Shown piece by piece: positions 33,983 to 44,000 of a stretch of 64,000 nt of DNA; position 1 is the first letter of the stretch, and every line of letters begins with the position of its first letter. The stretch covers positions 1 through 64,000 of the forward strand of contig CAJTJP010000018.1 of assembly GCA_910576855.1 (NCBI GenBank). Reading direction: 5' to 3'. Source of the stretch: Erysipelotrichales bacterium. Lineage in GTDB: Bacteria > Bacillota_I > Bacilli_A > Erysipelotrichales > Erysipelotrichaceae. The notes under the pieces were generated by a model. The model saw nothing but the letters and a program-made list of their open reading frames with translations, ran no database searches and was not told the DNA's origin. A program made the position numbers and the translations under genes.

Positions 33983-34457
33983 CTTCGTCACCTCCGAGCT
34001 TTTCTTTCAGTATTTGCTTAGAACGTGTCAGAAGTGTATACACCGAATTCACGTTCTTTTTAAGAATATCAGCTATCTCCGGCACAGTATAGCCTTCAAT
34101 ATAATGCAGATATACAACATTGCGATATTTTTGGGGAAGTGTCAATACCGCTTCCAGTACCTCACAGGAATCGTTGTGACTCACCGCCGCTTGTTCGATA
34201 ACTTCATCGATTGAAACTCGATGTCGGCGAAAAAAGTTTTTCAGCATATCCTTACAGGCATTGATCGTAACGCGGATCAGCCATGCTTTTTCATGCTCAC
34301 TTGTTTTGAATTCAGTGTCATTCAAGGTATACTTTAAAAATACCGTTTGAAATATATCCTCGATATCTGCATAATTTTTTAAATAGATCATACATAATCG
34401 GCGTATCATATCGCTGTATTGATCTATTGCTCTGTTTACCTCTTGTTCGCTTCGCAT
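33975..34457 (-). CDS. ECF-type RNA polymerase sigma factor
   Basis: The 160-residue protein has sigma region 2 (MIRRLCMIYLKNYADIEDIF followed by QTVFLKY) and region 4 (VVYLHYIEGYTVPEIADILK followed by VNSVYTLLTR), with no regions 1 or 3, as in ECF factors. AAAGGA lies before the ATG. It is followed by its anti-sigma gene with overlap. It lies between secA and the surface-protein array, which makes surface genes possible targets; this is inference. Confidence 0.93.
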   Translation of the reverse strand: MRSEQEVNRAIDQYSDMIRRLCMIYLKNYADIEDIFQTVFLKYTLNDTEFKTSEHEKAWLIRVTINACKDMLKNFFRRHRVSIDEVIEQAAVSHNDSCEVLEAVLTLPQKYRNVVYLHYIEGYTVPEIADILKKNVNSVYTLLTRSKQILKEKLGGDEDE

Positions 34458-34518
34458 AGCTTCATCCTTTTTATTTTGTGTAGCCTGTAGGTTTTTAATT
34501 TATAATGGGGAAAAAAGC

Positions 34519-35052
34519 TTATCTATGGTGACCACTGCGATGTCCGTTTCCTTGATGGTGCCCTTGTCCGTAACCGTTGTTATTATTACCGTAACGATCA
34601 CAGATTCCGTCATTATCAACGTCTGCATAACCTTGGCAATGATAGCCGTTTTCGTCATAGTGATGTGTACTTCCGTTATAATGATCGCAGATTCCATCAC
34701 CGTTCAAATCCTCATAGTCATGGCCGTGGGCATAGCCGCAGTATTCACATGTCGGTGTTTCAGCTTGTGTCGTAGTTTGAGTCTGCGTCTTTGTTTCGGT
34801 CGTTGGCTTTGTATCGGTATCTGAGGTTACAGTCGTTTCTGTTTCTTCCTCTACTTCTTCGTTATCCGCTGCTTCTGTTTTATTTGGTTCTTGGATCACG
34901 GTGATTTTATCAGTGCTTTTGATTAGGGGGATTTCAGTCGTTTGTGTAATTCTGACTGCTTCGTTGCTTCCCATATTGGCGGCCAAAATCGTTGTTGTGC
35001 CTATTAACGATACTGCGATGACCGCAATGATGCAGATGATAATTTTTCTCAT
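34519..35052 (-). CDS. Secreted protein with DxNxDGxCD motifs and His/Gly-rich tail
   Basis: The 177-residue protein has a signal peptide (MRKIIICIIAVIAVSLIGTT), a Thr/Glu-rich linker and two EF-loop-like motifs, DLNGDGICDHY and DVDNDGICDRY. The C-terminus is rich in His, Gly and Asn. These loops are like the calcium-binding repeats in the neighbouring giant proteins. AAAGG lies upstream of ATG 35052. It lies 61 bases upstream of the ECF sigma gene and may be regulated with it or serve as its sensor. No family name fits. Confidence 0.75.
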   Translation of the reverse strand: MRKIIICIIAVIAVSLIGTTTILAANMGSNEAVRITQTTEIPLIKSTDKITVIQEPNKTEAADNEEVEEETETTVTSDTDTKPTTETKTQTQTTTQAETPTCEYCGYAHGHDYEDLNGDGICDHYNGSTHHYDENGYHCQGYADVDNDGICDRYGNNNNGYGQGHHQGNGHRSGHHR

Positions 35053-35221
35053 ATAAATTTCCTTTCCTACTTTTATTTCTTTCTCTTCGATTGCTCCATC
35101 TATAATACGATTCAAATCGAGGAATCCATTCACTTGATCTGAATTTTTTTAAATAATATGTTTTTGAGTAGGTGATTCCTTAAACAGACATATTATAGCA
35201 CGTTATTTATGATAAGAGAAA

Positions 35222-35246
35222 GAGCAGAGCTTTTTATGCTCCGCTC
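35222..35246 (-). terminator. Terminator of surface protein A
   Basis: GAGCAGAGC (35222-35230) pairs with GCTCCGCTC (35238-35246) with one mismatch; TTTCTC follows on the minus strand. It lies 18 bases after the gene. Confidence 0.7.
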
Positions 35247-35264
35247 ATAAATCTGCGTAGATTT

Positions 35265-38200
35265 TTATTCTGTTTTATACTTATGGGAAAGATAAAGCAG
35301 AAGGCTTACGGATAACAGACTGATTCCCATATAAATCATAATATTTGTATTATCTCCTGTGTTAGCTCCGCCCATGCTTGTCTCAGGATTGTATTGGCCT
35401 TTTACTGATGTTTCATTTTCATCGTTAGATTCATCAGGTTCACTGAAATCCATCGTATCATATGGGAAATCACCGTCTACATTCTTGCCCGGTTTCCATT
35501 CCGTGATTTCAATGATGTTTTCATCAGGCTTACCGTCTCCGTCATTGTCAACATTCACATCGGGAATACCGTCTCCGTCGCTGTCGATATCTATATCGGG
35601 AATTCCATCTCCATCTACATCAATATTGATATCTGCTTCGCCGTCATCATCTAAATCGATGTTGATATCAGGCAATCCGTCTCCGTCTGTATCGATATTT
35701 ATCTCAGGCTTGATGTCATTCTTGCCGATACTGTCATAGCTGAATTTTCCTGATTTGTAATCCTTCTTTGGATTCCATTCATGGATTTCTACGATATTGA
35801 CACTCGGATTCTTACCGTCCTTTGCGATATTGATATGCGGCTTGAAGTCTCCTTTATTATCAATATTGATATTCGGGATTCCGTCTCCATCGGTATCGAC
35901 ATTGATTTTTGCCTTTACACTTGTTCCTGTACAGTATTCCTCTAAGATACCTTTATCGATATCTATCTGAACACACTTCGTAGGTTTCCAATCACTTTTC
36001 TTTAGAATCACTAAATTAAGATCAGGTTTACCATCCTTATCTGTATCGATATTCAAATCTGGTTTGCCGTCTCCGTCACTATCGATATTTAAGTCCGGAA
36101 TACCATCATTATTTCTGTCTCCGTTGATGACAATCCATTTACTTTCATCATTTGGATCCTTCCATTTGATGTTTAAGTCCGGACAGCCATCGCCATCAGG
36201 ATCATTGAAATCAGGTTTGCCGTCACCGTCTACATCGACATCAATTTTCTTTAGTTCTACCTCATGACAGCTTTCGGTATTTGTGTTGCCGGCGTTATCG
36301 GTCGGTATTACGCAAACTTTATAAGTGCCTGTCGTTTCACTGATTGTGATGCTTGATTTTTCCTTGGTAACTGTCAAGGTTCCGTCTTTGATCGGTTCCT
36401 CATTGCCTTCGGTCAGCTTATAAACCTTATAACTGATTTCCTTTGTACCGCTCACTTTAAGATTATCTTTAGAATCATCGGTTGTGATTTCAAATGCTGT
36501 CCCCGGCTTGAAGAAGATTCCGCCGCTTAGCTTATTAATGATGTCTTGAAGCTTATTGTTTGTATCTTTCGCTTTAATGCTCTTTACCTTAGGGGCTGTC
36601 TTGTCTATCTTGATAATTTCCTGTTTTTCTTTTGTGATTGCTCCGCTGTCCTTTTTCATCCAAAAGCTTTGGTTCGTTTCTCCTTCTTTTGTCACCGTGA
36701 CTTGGTTTGGCTTCCATGTGCTTTGGTCTAACGACATATTGATATACTCATTATGATCGCTGATGATGTTCACATCCTTATTTGTCCATCCGCCTGTATA
36801 TAAGGTGTGGCTCCCGTCATCTATCTCTAAATGATACCAGTTGTCCTGTATGTTCTCCTCTTTGACTTTTAGTGTTCCCTCTTTGAATGTAAAGGTGTAG
36901 TTTGGATAAGCTGTATTTAATAGGTTACTGTCCCCCTTGATCGGATAGCTTCCTGCATTACTGTTTGTTTTCGCCGTAGTACTCAGCTTGATATCGTTTT
37001 CCTCTATGACATCCTGTACCCCATTCCATGATACTAACTGACTTCTGAAGTCTTGATAAGTTAATGTCGGATTCACTTCTCCTTTATACTTCTCTTTGTC
37101 ATCAATGATGATTTCGATCGGTTTCGGCAACACCTGTACACTTATCGTTTTACTTAACGGTACCTCTCCGTCTGCCGTTCTTGTCACCTTGATTTGGATA
37201 TTTGTACTTCCGCTGTACTTCAATGCATCAAATTCTGCTTTATTTCCTGTTACTGTCGCATTGGAGATATACGTTGTGTTATCTACCTCAAACGTATAGT
37301 TTACATTGATACTACTTGAATCATCCTGTAGGCTTCGGATTGTGAAGTGATCGCCGTAAATGATTTTTCCCGGTCGATTCAACGCCAATGTATTCTCATT
37401 CGGTCCCATGATGTGCATCATGCCGTCTGCTTCTGCCTTATTGTAGTTGCGATTCCCCGGCTTCTCTACATGCAGCGGAATATCTAACCCATTATCTCCG
37501 CTGTAGCTGTAGTCTATATTCACTCCGTCATTCGTCCATGCGATCGATGTGCTGATACTGTTATCTATTGTTATGAAGTAATCTGTATCATTCACCGTGA
37601 CTCCGCCGGCATTACTTGAGATATCCTGTTCATTGATGACCGGTGTTACTGTTCCGTTTCCGCTTGTCGCATAGGTGATTCCCGCAAACGATATCGTTTG
37701 ATTGGCTTTTGTGATATTGATCGCTATCTCTATCGTTTTATCACTGTAGTTTCCTGTAGGATCATGACTCGTTGCCTCTACGATTACCTTATCTATCTGA
37801 CTCGGTGAGATACTCGCATTTAATACCGTTACTTCTCCTGTTGTACTGTCTACCGATATCACATCAGTCGGACTTCCTGCCTTTAAACGGTATGTTACTG
37901 TACTGCCTGTCGGATTCCCTGCCGTATATAATTGAATCGTTTTATTTGGTGCGTATACTTCACTGATCGCATTATACTTGTTGCTTGTTTTAGGAAGCTC
38001 ATTTCCTGCGCTGTCTGTATAGATGAAATTCTGTGTTCCCGCTGTGACCGTAAATGTTAGATATGTTATCGCATCTGCCTGTCCTGCGGCTCCTTGTTTC
38101 TCTGCGACAATGATGACCGTTCCTACACCATGGATCGTAACTGCACCGCTGTTTGGATTTACCTCAATCACATTCGTTGAGCCGTCTTGAATACTGTATT

Positions 38201-40727
38201 TCACAGGATTGGTATTACTGCTTCCTTTGACTGTTGCGTAGACCGTCACTCCTGTGTCTGTCAAACACGCACTCTTTGAGGTTATCACTGTATTCGAGGT
38301 ACTGTTCTCATAAAACTTCAGATTCTCTGCCGTAGCTACTCCGACATTGATTGTCACCGGTATTTCCTTTGTGCTCCAGTTATCACTTACTGTTACTGTG
38401 ATATGATAGCTGTTTACTCCTAAGTTCGCTGTTGTCTTGATGACACCGGTATTTGGATCAACACTAAAGAAGCTCGCATTTCCTACTCCCGGCTTTAAGC
38501 CATAATGATATGTCGTTGTGCTTCCGCCTATCGTATCGGGTGTACCGAGTGTTCCGTGTATCGTACCGATGATTCCCCCTGTTCTGACATTGGAATCAGA
38601 AGCAGTAAAGGTAGGTATCGTTGTATCTGATGAATTGGCATGCGGTCTCACACTTCCGTCTACCTCTCGATAGATTACGATTTCTTTTTCAACAAAGGCT
38701 GAATTATAATTATCATTTCCCGTTGTCGGATCATCATCAACCGTTGCCCTTATCTTTACCTTACCGAACGCATTGCTTCCTGTATAAGTAATCGCTCCTG
38801 TATCAGGATTAATTGTAATCAGAGATACATCTCCACCCGTAATACTGTAGGTTATCTTAGTACCTGTACTTGGAGTCGCTGTAGCGGTTTCATTCCAAAC
38901 TGTAGCAGCATCTGCGATAGATTTCTTCGTTTGATTGGAATCATCAAATGCCACTGTTAAGTTTGTCTTTTCAACTGTAAATGAGGTGCAAACCTTTTCA
39001 GTAGGATTCCCGCTTGTATCAACAGGATCACCGTTCGCATCTACTGCAGTGATACAGAATTTATAGGTCCCTGCCTTTAAACCGCCATTCACTAAGTCAG
39101 GTGCTCCGCTCTTGATTTTCACATTGAGCGGTGTCACGCTTGAAGCATTACTACTGTTTAAACCATCAATTTCAAAGTTTAAATAAGAGTTATCACCGTT
39201 TGTTTCCAGTGTATACGTTAACGGAGTTACACCGGTTGGATTCGCTGTAACTTTGCCTACCGCTTGCCCTGCGTTTACATTCTTACTGAATTCGTAATCC
39301 CCTGCCGTTGCACCACTTTGCGGTGTTTTTGTGTAAGTCAGCTTATGCGGTTCCACAATTTCTAACGAATGAATCTCTGTTATAGCACTGCAATCAGCCG
39401 GCGCTGTACTATTCTCATTATATGCTTCATTTACTATGCCTATCTTGTACTTTCCTATCGGTATCCCGATTAAATCAAGTTCATAAGTATCTGTTCCTTT
39501 GGCAGGCTCTAACGGTTGATAATACAGAAACTTGCCCTGATTATCAAATATTAAGGCCGAAACCGTATAAACACCACCATACGTATCCCCACCACTTGCT
39601 GCAGTAGCATTCAGTAACACTGTACTGTCTTTCGCTGCCTTTGTTATCGGATCGTTTTCGTTATTCTCTATTTGATATAACACAGTAGAATCAGTCAAAG
39701 CCTGCTTTTCCACCCGTACCTTCATAGGATTACCTACGGCATCACGATATAATGCACTGTAACCACTTGGTAAATTCGGCGCAACAGGAGTTGCTCTATC
39801 ATAAGTTGTTCCCGGTGAAACTGCGAATACAGCCTTTGTAAGGTCTAAATACGCTTGTAAGCGAACATCCAAGCTTGTATTATAGCTATTATTTGCGCCC
39901 ACAGAGCGCATTCCATCTGTGCCTATAGAAAACATTACTTTTTGATAACCGCCGGAGGCATTTGCGGTTGCCGCAAAACTTGTCATACATGGCACATAAA
40001 ATGATAAATCTTTGCCTGTCACTGTAAACGGTGGGATATACGGATAGGTTGTACCCTCCGTTGCGACTTCATAAGCATTAGGAATAAAAACATTATTTGT
40101 ATAATCGCTTAATCTATCAAACACACCACCTATATAAAAATATTGGCTCCCAATTTTTGTAGACACCATCTGATGTATTGTTGTTAAATTGCGGTAAGTA
40201 AGGATAGTGTCATCATTTGAACCTTTAATATCAGCATTGATTTTATCCAGAACAGGAACCACAGTTCTATAGTTTGAAAAACGCGCCATTGTTCTGTTAT
40301 CAGTTGCACTGATATATCCTGTAACAGCACCGTTAGCTGCAGTAAAATCAGCGGCTGTTAAGCCCGACCCCATGTTACCCATCGATTCTGTTGTAAAGCT
40401 TCTCCAAGCCGTTATACCGGATGCATTGGAACATGGAGCAGTAACTGATGAACAGTTATAATCAGTATATGTGCTTTCATCAATCAAAAGCCAAGAAATA
40501 GGATTACCGTTCGATGGGTTTTCCGTATCCATCAATATCTTATCCCCTTTAGAGAAATGAGCATCGGCCACTACCATATTTGACGGCGACATTACTACTT
40601 TTCCCGTAACACTTCCTCCGGCCATGTAAGTATGTGAAGCGGCACTTAGATTATTATCATGAAGCGCACATACAATCGATACAGTTGTAATCATCATAAA
40701 GCATATGACAAATAATTTTTTCCACAT
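35265..40727 (-). CDS. Giant surface protein A (1820 aa)
   Basis: The start MWKKLFVICFMM is chosen for AAGGG 8 bases upstream. After a signal peptide comes a unique head (about 35-460). The shared stalk follows: several cadherin/Ig-like repeats (460-1210, for example ITYTGSNAFGKVKIRATVDDD), an MBG-like domain (IEIIIDDKEKYKGE, near 1210) and an Ig-like domain with NAGNTNTESCHEVELKKI. Residues 1490-1770 are acidic repeats of the DxDGDGxPDxNID type, like thrombospondin type 3 calcium sites. The tail is TSMGGANTGD, a hydrophobic stretch and KYKTE. A sortase-type or membrane anchor and an adhesin role are inferred. Confidence 0.9.
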   Translation of the reverse strand: MWKKLFVICFMMITTVSIVCALHDNNLSAASHTYMAGGSVTGKVVMSPSNMVVADAHFSKGDKILMDTENPSNGNPISWLLIDESTYTDYNCSSVTAPCSNASGITAWRSFTTESMGNMGSGLTAADFTAANGAVTGYISATDNRTMARFSNYRTVVPVLDKINADIKGSNDDTILTYRNLTTIHQMVSTKIGSQYFYIGGVFDRLSDYTNNVFIPNAYEVATEGTTYPYIPPFTVTGKDLSFYVPCMTSFAATANASGGYQKVMFSIGTDGMRSVGANNSYNTSLDVRLQAYLDLTKAVFAVSPGTTYDRATPVAPNLPSGYSALYRDAVGNPMKVRVEKQALTDSTVLYQIENNENDPITKAAKDSTVLLNATAASGGDTYGGVYTVSALIFDNQGKFLYYQPLEPAKGTDTYELDLIGIPIGKYKIGIVNEAYNENSTAPADCSAITEIHSLEIVEPHKLTYTKTPQSGATAGDYEFSKNVNAGQAVGKVTANPTGVTPLTYTLETNGDNSYLNFEIDGLNSSNASSVTPLNVKIKSGAPDLVNGGLKAGTYKFCITAVDANGDPVDTSGNPTEKVCTSFTVEKTNLTVAFDDSNQTKKSIADAATVWNETATATPSTGTKITYSITGGDVSLITINPDTGAITYTGSNAFGKVKIRATVDDDPTTGNDNYNSAFVEKEIVIYREVDGSVRPHANSSDTTIPTFTASDSNVRTGGIIGTIHGTLGTPDTIGGSTTTYHYGLKPGVGNASFFSVDPNTGVIKTTANLGVNSYHITVTVSDNWSTKEIPVTINVGVATAENLKFYENSTSNTVITSKSACLTDTGVTVYATVKGSSNTNPVKYSIQDGSTNVIEVNPNSGAVTIHGVGTVIIVAEKQGAAGQADAITYLTFTVTAGTQNFIYTDSAGNELPKTSNKYNAISEVYAPNKTIQLYTAGNPTGSTVTYRLKAGSPTDVISVDSTTGEVTVLNASISPSQIDKVIVEATSHDPTGNYSDKTIEIAINITKANQTISFAGITYATSGNGTVTPVINEQDISSNAGGVTVNDTDYFITIDNSISTSIAWTNDGVNIDYSYSGDNGLDIPLHVEKPGNRNYNKAEADGMMHIMGPNENTLALNRPGKIIYGDHFTIRSLQDDSSSINVNYTFEVDNTTYISNATVTGNKAEFDALKYSGSTNIQIKVTRTADGEVPLSKTISVQVLPKPIEIIIDDKEKYKGEVNPTLTYQDFRSQLVSWNGVQDVIEENDIKLSTTAKTNSNAGSYPIKGDSNLLNTAYPNYTFTFKEGTLKVKEENIQDNWYHLEIDDGSHTLYTGGWTNKDVNIISDHNEYINMSLDQSTWKPNQVTVTKEGETNQSFWMKKDSGAITKEKQEIIKIDKTAPKVKSIKAKDTNNKLQDIINKLSGGIFFKPGTAFEITTDDSKDNLKVSGTKEISYKVYKLTEGNEEPIKDGTLTVTKEKSSITISETTGTYKVCVIPTDNAGNTNTESCHEVELKKIDVDVDGDGKPDFNDPDGDGCPDLNIKWKDPNDESKWIVINGDRNNDGIPDLNIDSDGDGKPDLNIDTDKDGKPDLNLVILKKSDWKPTKCVQIDIDKGILEEYCTGTSVKAKINVDTDGDGIPNINIDNKGDFKPHINIAKDGKNPSVNIVEIHEWNPKKDYKSGKFSYDSIGKNDIKPEINIDTDGDGLPDINIDLDDDGEADINIDVDGDGIPDIDIDSDGDGIPDVNVDNDGDGKPDENIIEITEWKPGKNVDGDFPYDTMDFSEPDESNDENETSVKGQYNPETSMGGANTGDNTNIMIYMGISLLSVSLLLYLSHKYKTE

Positions 40728-40935
40728 AAGTATTACCCTTCTCTTCCTCAATGTCTACAAAGGTAGACCTTAAGAAATAGGGTAAAAAGCGATGAAAATG
40801 TATTGTTTATAAAGAAAAAACATATATTTCCGGCTTAGAAATATATGTCTATAATTGTCTGCTTTAAGAAATATGAATATCATAATCTGTATGTTTTTTT
40901 ATTTTTATACAAAATAACGTAAAACTCATATTATA
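40728..40935 (-). promoter_or_regulatory. Conserved leader of surface protein A
   Basis: The leader has TATAAT at 40930-40935, a 26-nt element at 40846-40871, a hairpin (ACATATATTTC 40820-40830 with GAAATATATGT 40838-40848, followed by TTTTTTCTTT) and a second 26-nt element at 40752-40777. Both elements read TTTCTTAAA or CTTAAG at one end and TAGACA at the other. In this copy element two forms a perfect GTCTAC-CTTT-GTAGAC hairpin. Confidence 0.8.
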
Positions 40936-41012
40936 GAGTATACTTGATTCACATTTGTTCGCACCGAATTTCAATTTTATACACTTTTATTATATCATGG
41001 TATTTATTTTAG

Positions 41013-41045
41013 AAAAAGAGTAAAGCTTTTTGTTTACTTTACTCC
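41013..41045 (-). terminator. Terminator of surface protein B
   Basis: GAGTAAAG (41019-41026) pairs with CTTTACTC (41038-41045); on the minus strand TTTTTCT follows. Confidence 0.85.
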
Positions 41046-41062
41046 TTATAAGAATTCATTTA

Positions 41063-44000
41063 TTAATCCTTTTTATACTTGTATGTTAAGAAAAACAATA
41101 AACTGATTGATAAGAAGCTGATCCCCATATAAGCCATGAGATTGGTAATATCTCCTGTATTCGCTCCGCCCATGCTTGTCTCAGGATTATATTGGCCTTT
41201 GACTGATGTGTCGTTATCATCAGGGTCATTAGGATTACTAAAATCCATAGTATCGTATGGGAAATCACCTTCTACATTCTTGCTTGGCTTCCATTCCGGG
41301 ATTTCAATAATATTATCATTTGGTTTACCGTCTCCGTCCGTATCGACATTTACATCAGGAATGCCATCTCCTGTGCTGTCGATATCAATGTCAGGGATGC
41401 CGTCGCCGTCAATATCGATATTGATATCAGGTTCACCATCACCATCTAAATCCACATTAATATCAGGTAGTCCGTCTCCGTCGGTATCGATATTTATCTC
41501 AGGCTTGATTTCATCCTTTCCGATACTGTCGTAGGTAAACTTGCCTGATTTATAATCCTTCTTCGGCTTCCATTCATGGATTTCCACAATATTGACACTT
41601 GGTGTGTTTCCATCTTTAGAGATATTGATATGTGATTTGAAATCACCTTTATTATCAATGTTGATATTAGGAATACCATCACCATCAGTATCGACATTGA
41701 TAGTCGGCTTCACACTTGTTCCTGTACAGTATTCCTCTAGGATACCGTTATCAATATCTTGTTTCACACATTTGATCGGCTTCCAATCGCTTTTCTTTAG
41801 AATCACTAAATTAAGGTCCGGTTTACCGTCATTGTCGGTATCAATATTCAAGTCAGGTTTGCCATCGCCGTCACTGTCGATGTTGATATCAGGAATACCG
41901 TCATTATTTCGATCTCCATTGATTACGATCCATTGATTCGTTTCAGTATCCTTCCATTTAATATTTAAATCAGGACAGCCGTCACCGTCAGGATCATTGA
42001 AATCAGGTTTCCCGTCTCCATCCACATCAACATCGATTTTCTTTAGCGTAACTTCATGACAGCTTTCGATATTTGTGTTGCCGGCGTTGTCAGTCGGTAT
42101 TACACATACCTTGTATTTTCCTACTGTTTCACTAATCGTTATCTTTGCCTTTTCATTCGTTACTGATAAAGTTCCGTCCTTGATTGGTTCCTCAGCTCCG
42201 TCTACGATTTTATATACCTTGTATGCGATTTCCTTTGTGCCGCTTACCTTTAAGTCATCCTTTTTGTCACTTGTCGTGATCTCAAATGCTGTGCCCGGCT
42301 TAAAGAAGATTCCGCCTGTCAACACATTGATGATATCTTGTAGGGTGTTGTTCGTATCCTTGGCCTTGATTCCTTTTACCTTTGGTGCTGTCTTATCAAT
42401 TCTGATGATTTCCTGTTTCTCTTTCGTGATCGCTCCGCTGTTCTTTTTCATCCAAAAGCTTTGGTTCGTTTCTCCTTCTTTTGTCACAGTGACTTGATTC
42501 GGCTTCCATGTGCTTTGGTCTAACGACATATTGATATACTCATTATGATCGCTGATGATGTTCACATCCTTATTTGTCCATCCGCCTGTATATAAGGTGT
42601 TGTTTCCATCATCTAATTCTAAATGATACCAATCATCCTCAACAGTTTCCTCTTTGATCGTTAAGGTTCCCTCTTTGAATGTAAAGGTGTAGTTTGGATA
42701 AGCTGTATTTAATAGGTTACTGTCTCCCTTGATCGGATAGCTTCCTGCATTACTGTTTGTTTTCGCCGTAGTACTCAGCTTAATATCATTTTCCTGTATC
42801 ACATCCTGTACACCGTTCCATGTGACAAGCTGTGATTTGAAGTCTTGATACGTCAAGGCTGGATTCTGTTCTCCCTTCAGCTTTGCCTTATCATCAATGA
42901 TGATTTCGATCGGTTTCGGTAATACCTGTACACTTATCGTTTTACTTAGCGGTACTTCTCCGTCTGCCGTTCTTGTCACCTTGATTTGGATATTTGTACT
43001 TCCGCTGTACTTCAATGCATCAAATTCCGCCTTGTTTCCTGTTACTGTCGCATTGGAGATATACGTTGTGTTATCCACCTCAAACGTATAGTTCACATTG
43101 ATACTGCTTGAATCATCCTGTAGGCTTCGGATTGTGAAATGATCGCCGTAAATGATTTTGCCCGGTCGATTAATCGCCAATGTATTCTCATTCGGTCCCA
43201 TGATGTGCATCATACCGTCTGCTTCTGCCTTGTTGTAGTTGCGATTCCCCGGCTTCTCTACATGCAGCGGTATATCTAACCCATTATCTCCGCTGTAGCT
43301 GTAGTCAATATTCACTCCGTCATTCGTCCATGCGATCGATGTGCTGATTCCGCTGTCTATCGTTATAAAGTAATCTGTATCGTTTACTGTGACTCCGCCT
43401 TCACTACTTGAGATATCCTGTTCATTGATGACAGGCGTTACTGTTCCGTTTCCACTTGTCGCATAGGTAATTCCCGCAAAGGATATCGTTTGGTTTGCCT
43501 TTGTGATATTGATCGCTATCTCTATCGTTTTATCACTGTAGTTTCCTGTAGGATCATGACTCGTTGCTTCTACAATGACCTTATCTATTTGACTCGGTGA
43601 TATACTCGCATTTAATACCGTTACTTCTCCTGTTGTACTGTCTACCGATATCACATCAGTCGGACTTCCTGCCTTTAAACGGTATGTTACTGTACTGCCT
43701 GTCGGACTCCCTGCCGTATATAATTGAATCGTTTTATTTGGTGCGTATACTTCACTGATCGCATTATACTTGTTGCTTGTTTTAGGAAGCTCATTTCCTG
43801 CGCTGTCTGTATAGATGAAATTCTGTGTTCCCGCTGTAACCGTAAAGGTCAATTCAGCGCTTGCGTTGGCCTGTCCTGCAGCTCCGTTTTTCTCTGCAAC
43901 GATCGTGACTGTTCCTACTCCGTGGATCGTAACTGCACCGCTTGTTGGATTCACCTCAATCACATTCGTTGAGCCGTCTTGAATACTGTATTTCACAGGA

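Noticed and set aside
40728-40871. Leader resemblance to c-di-GMP or preQ1 riboswitches
   Set aside because: The conserved core sequences of these classes are absent; the only firm elements are the hairpin and the repeated 26-nt element.
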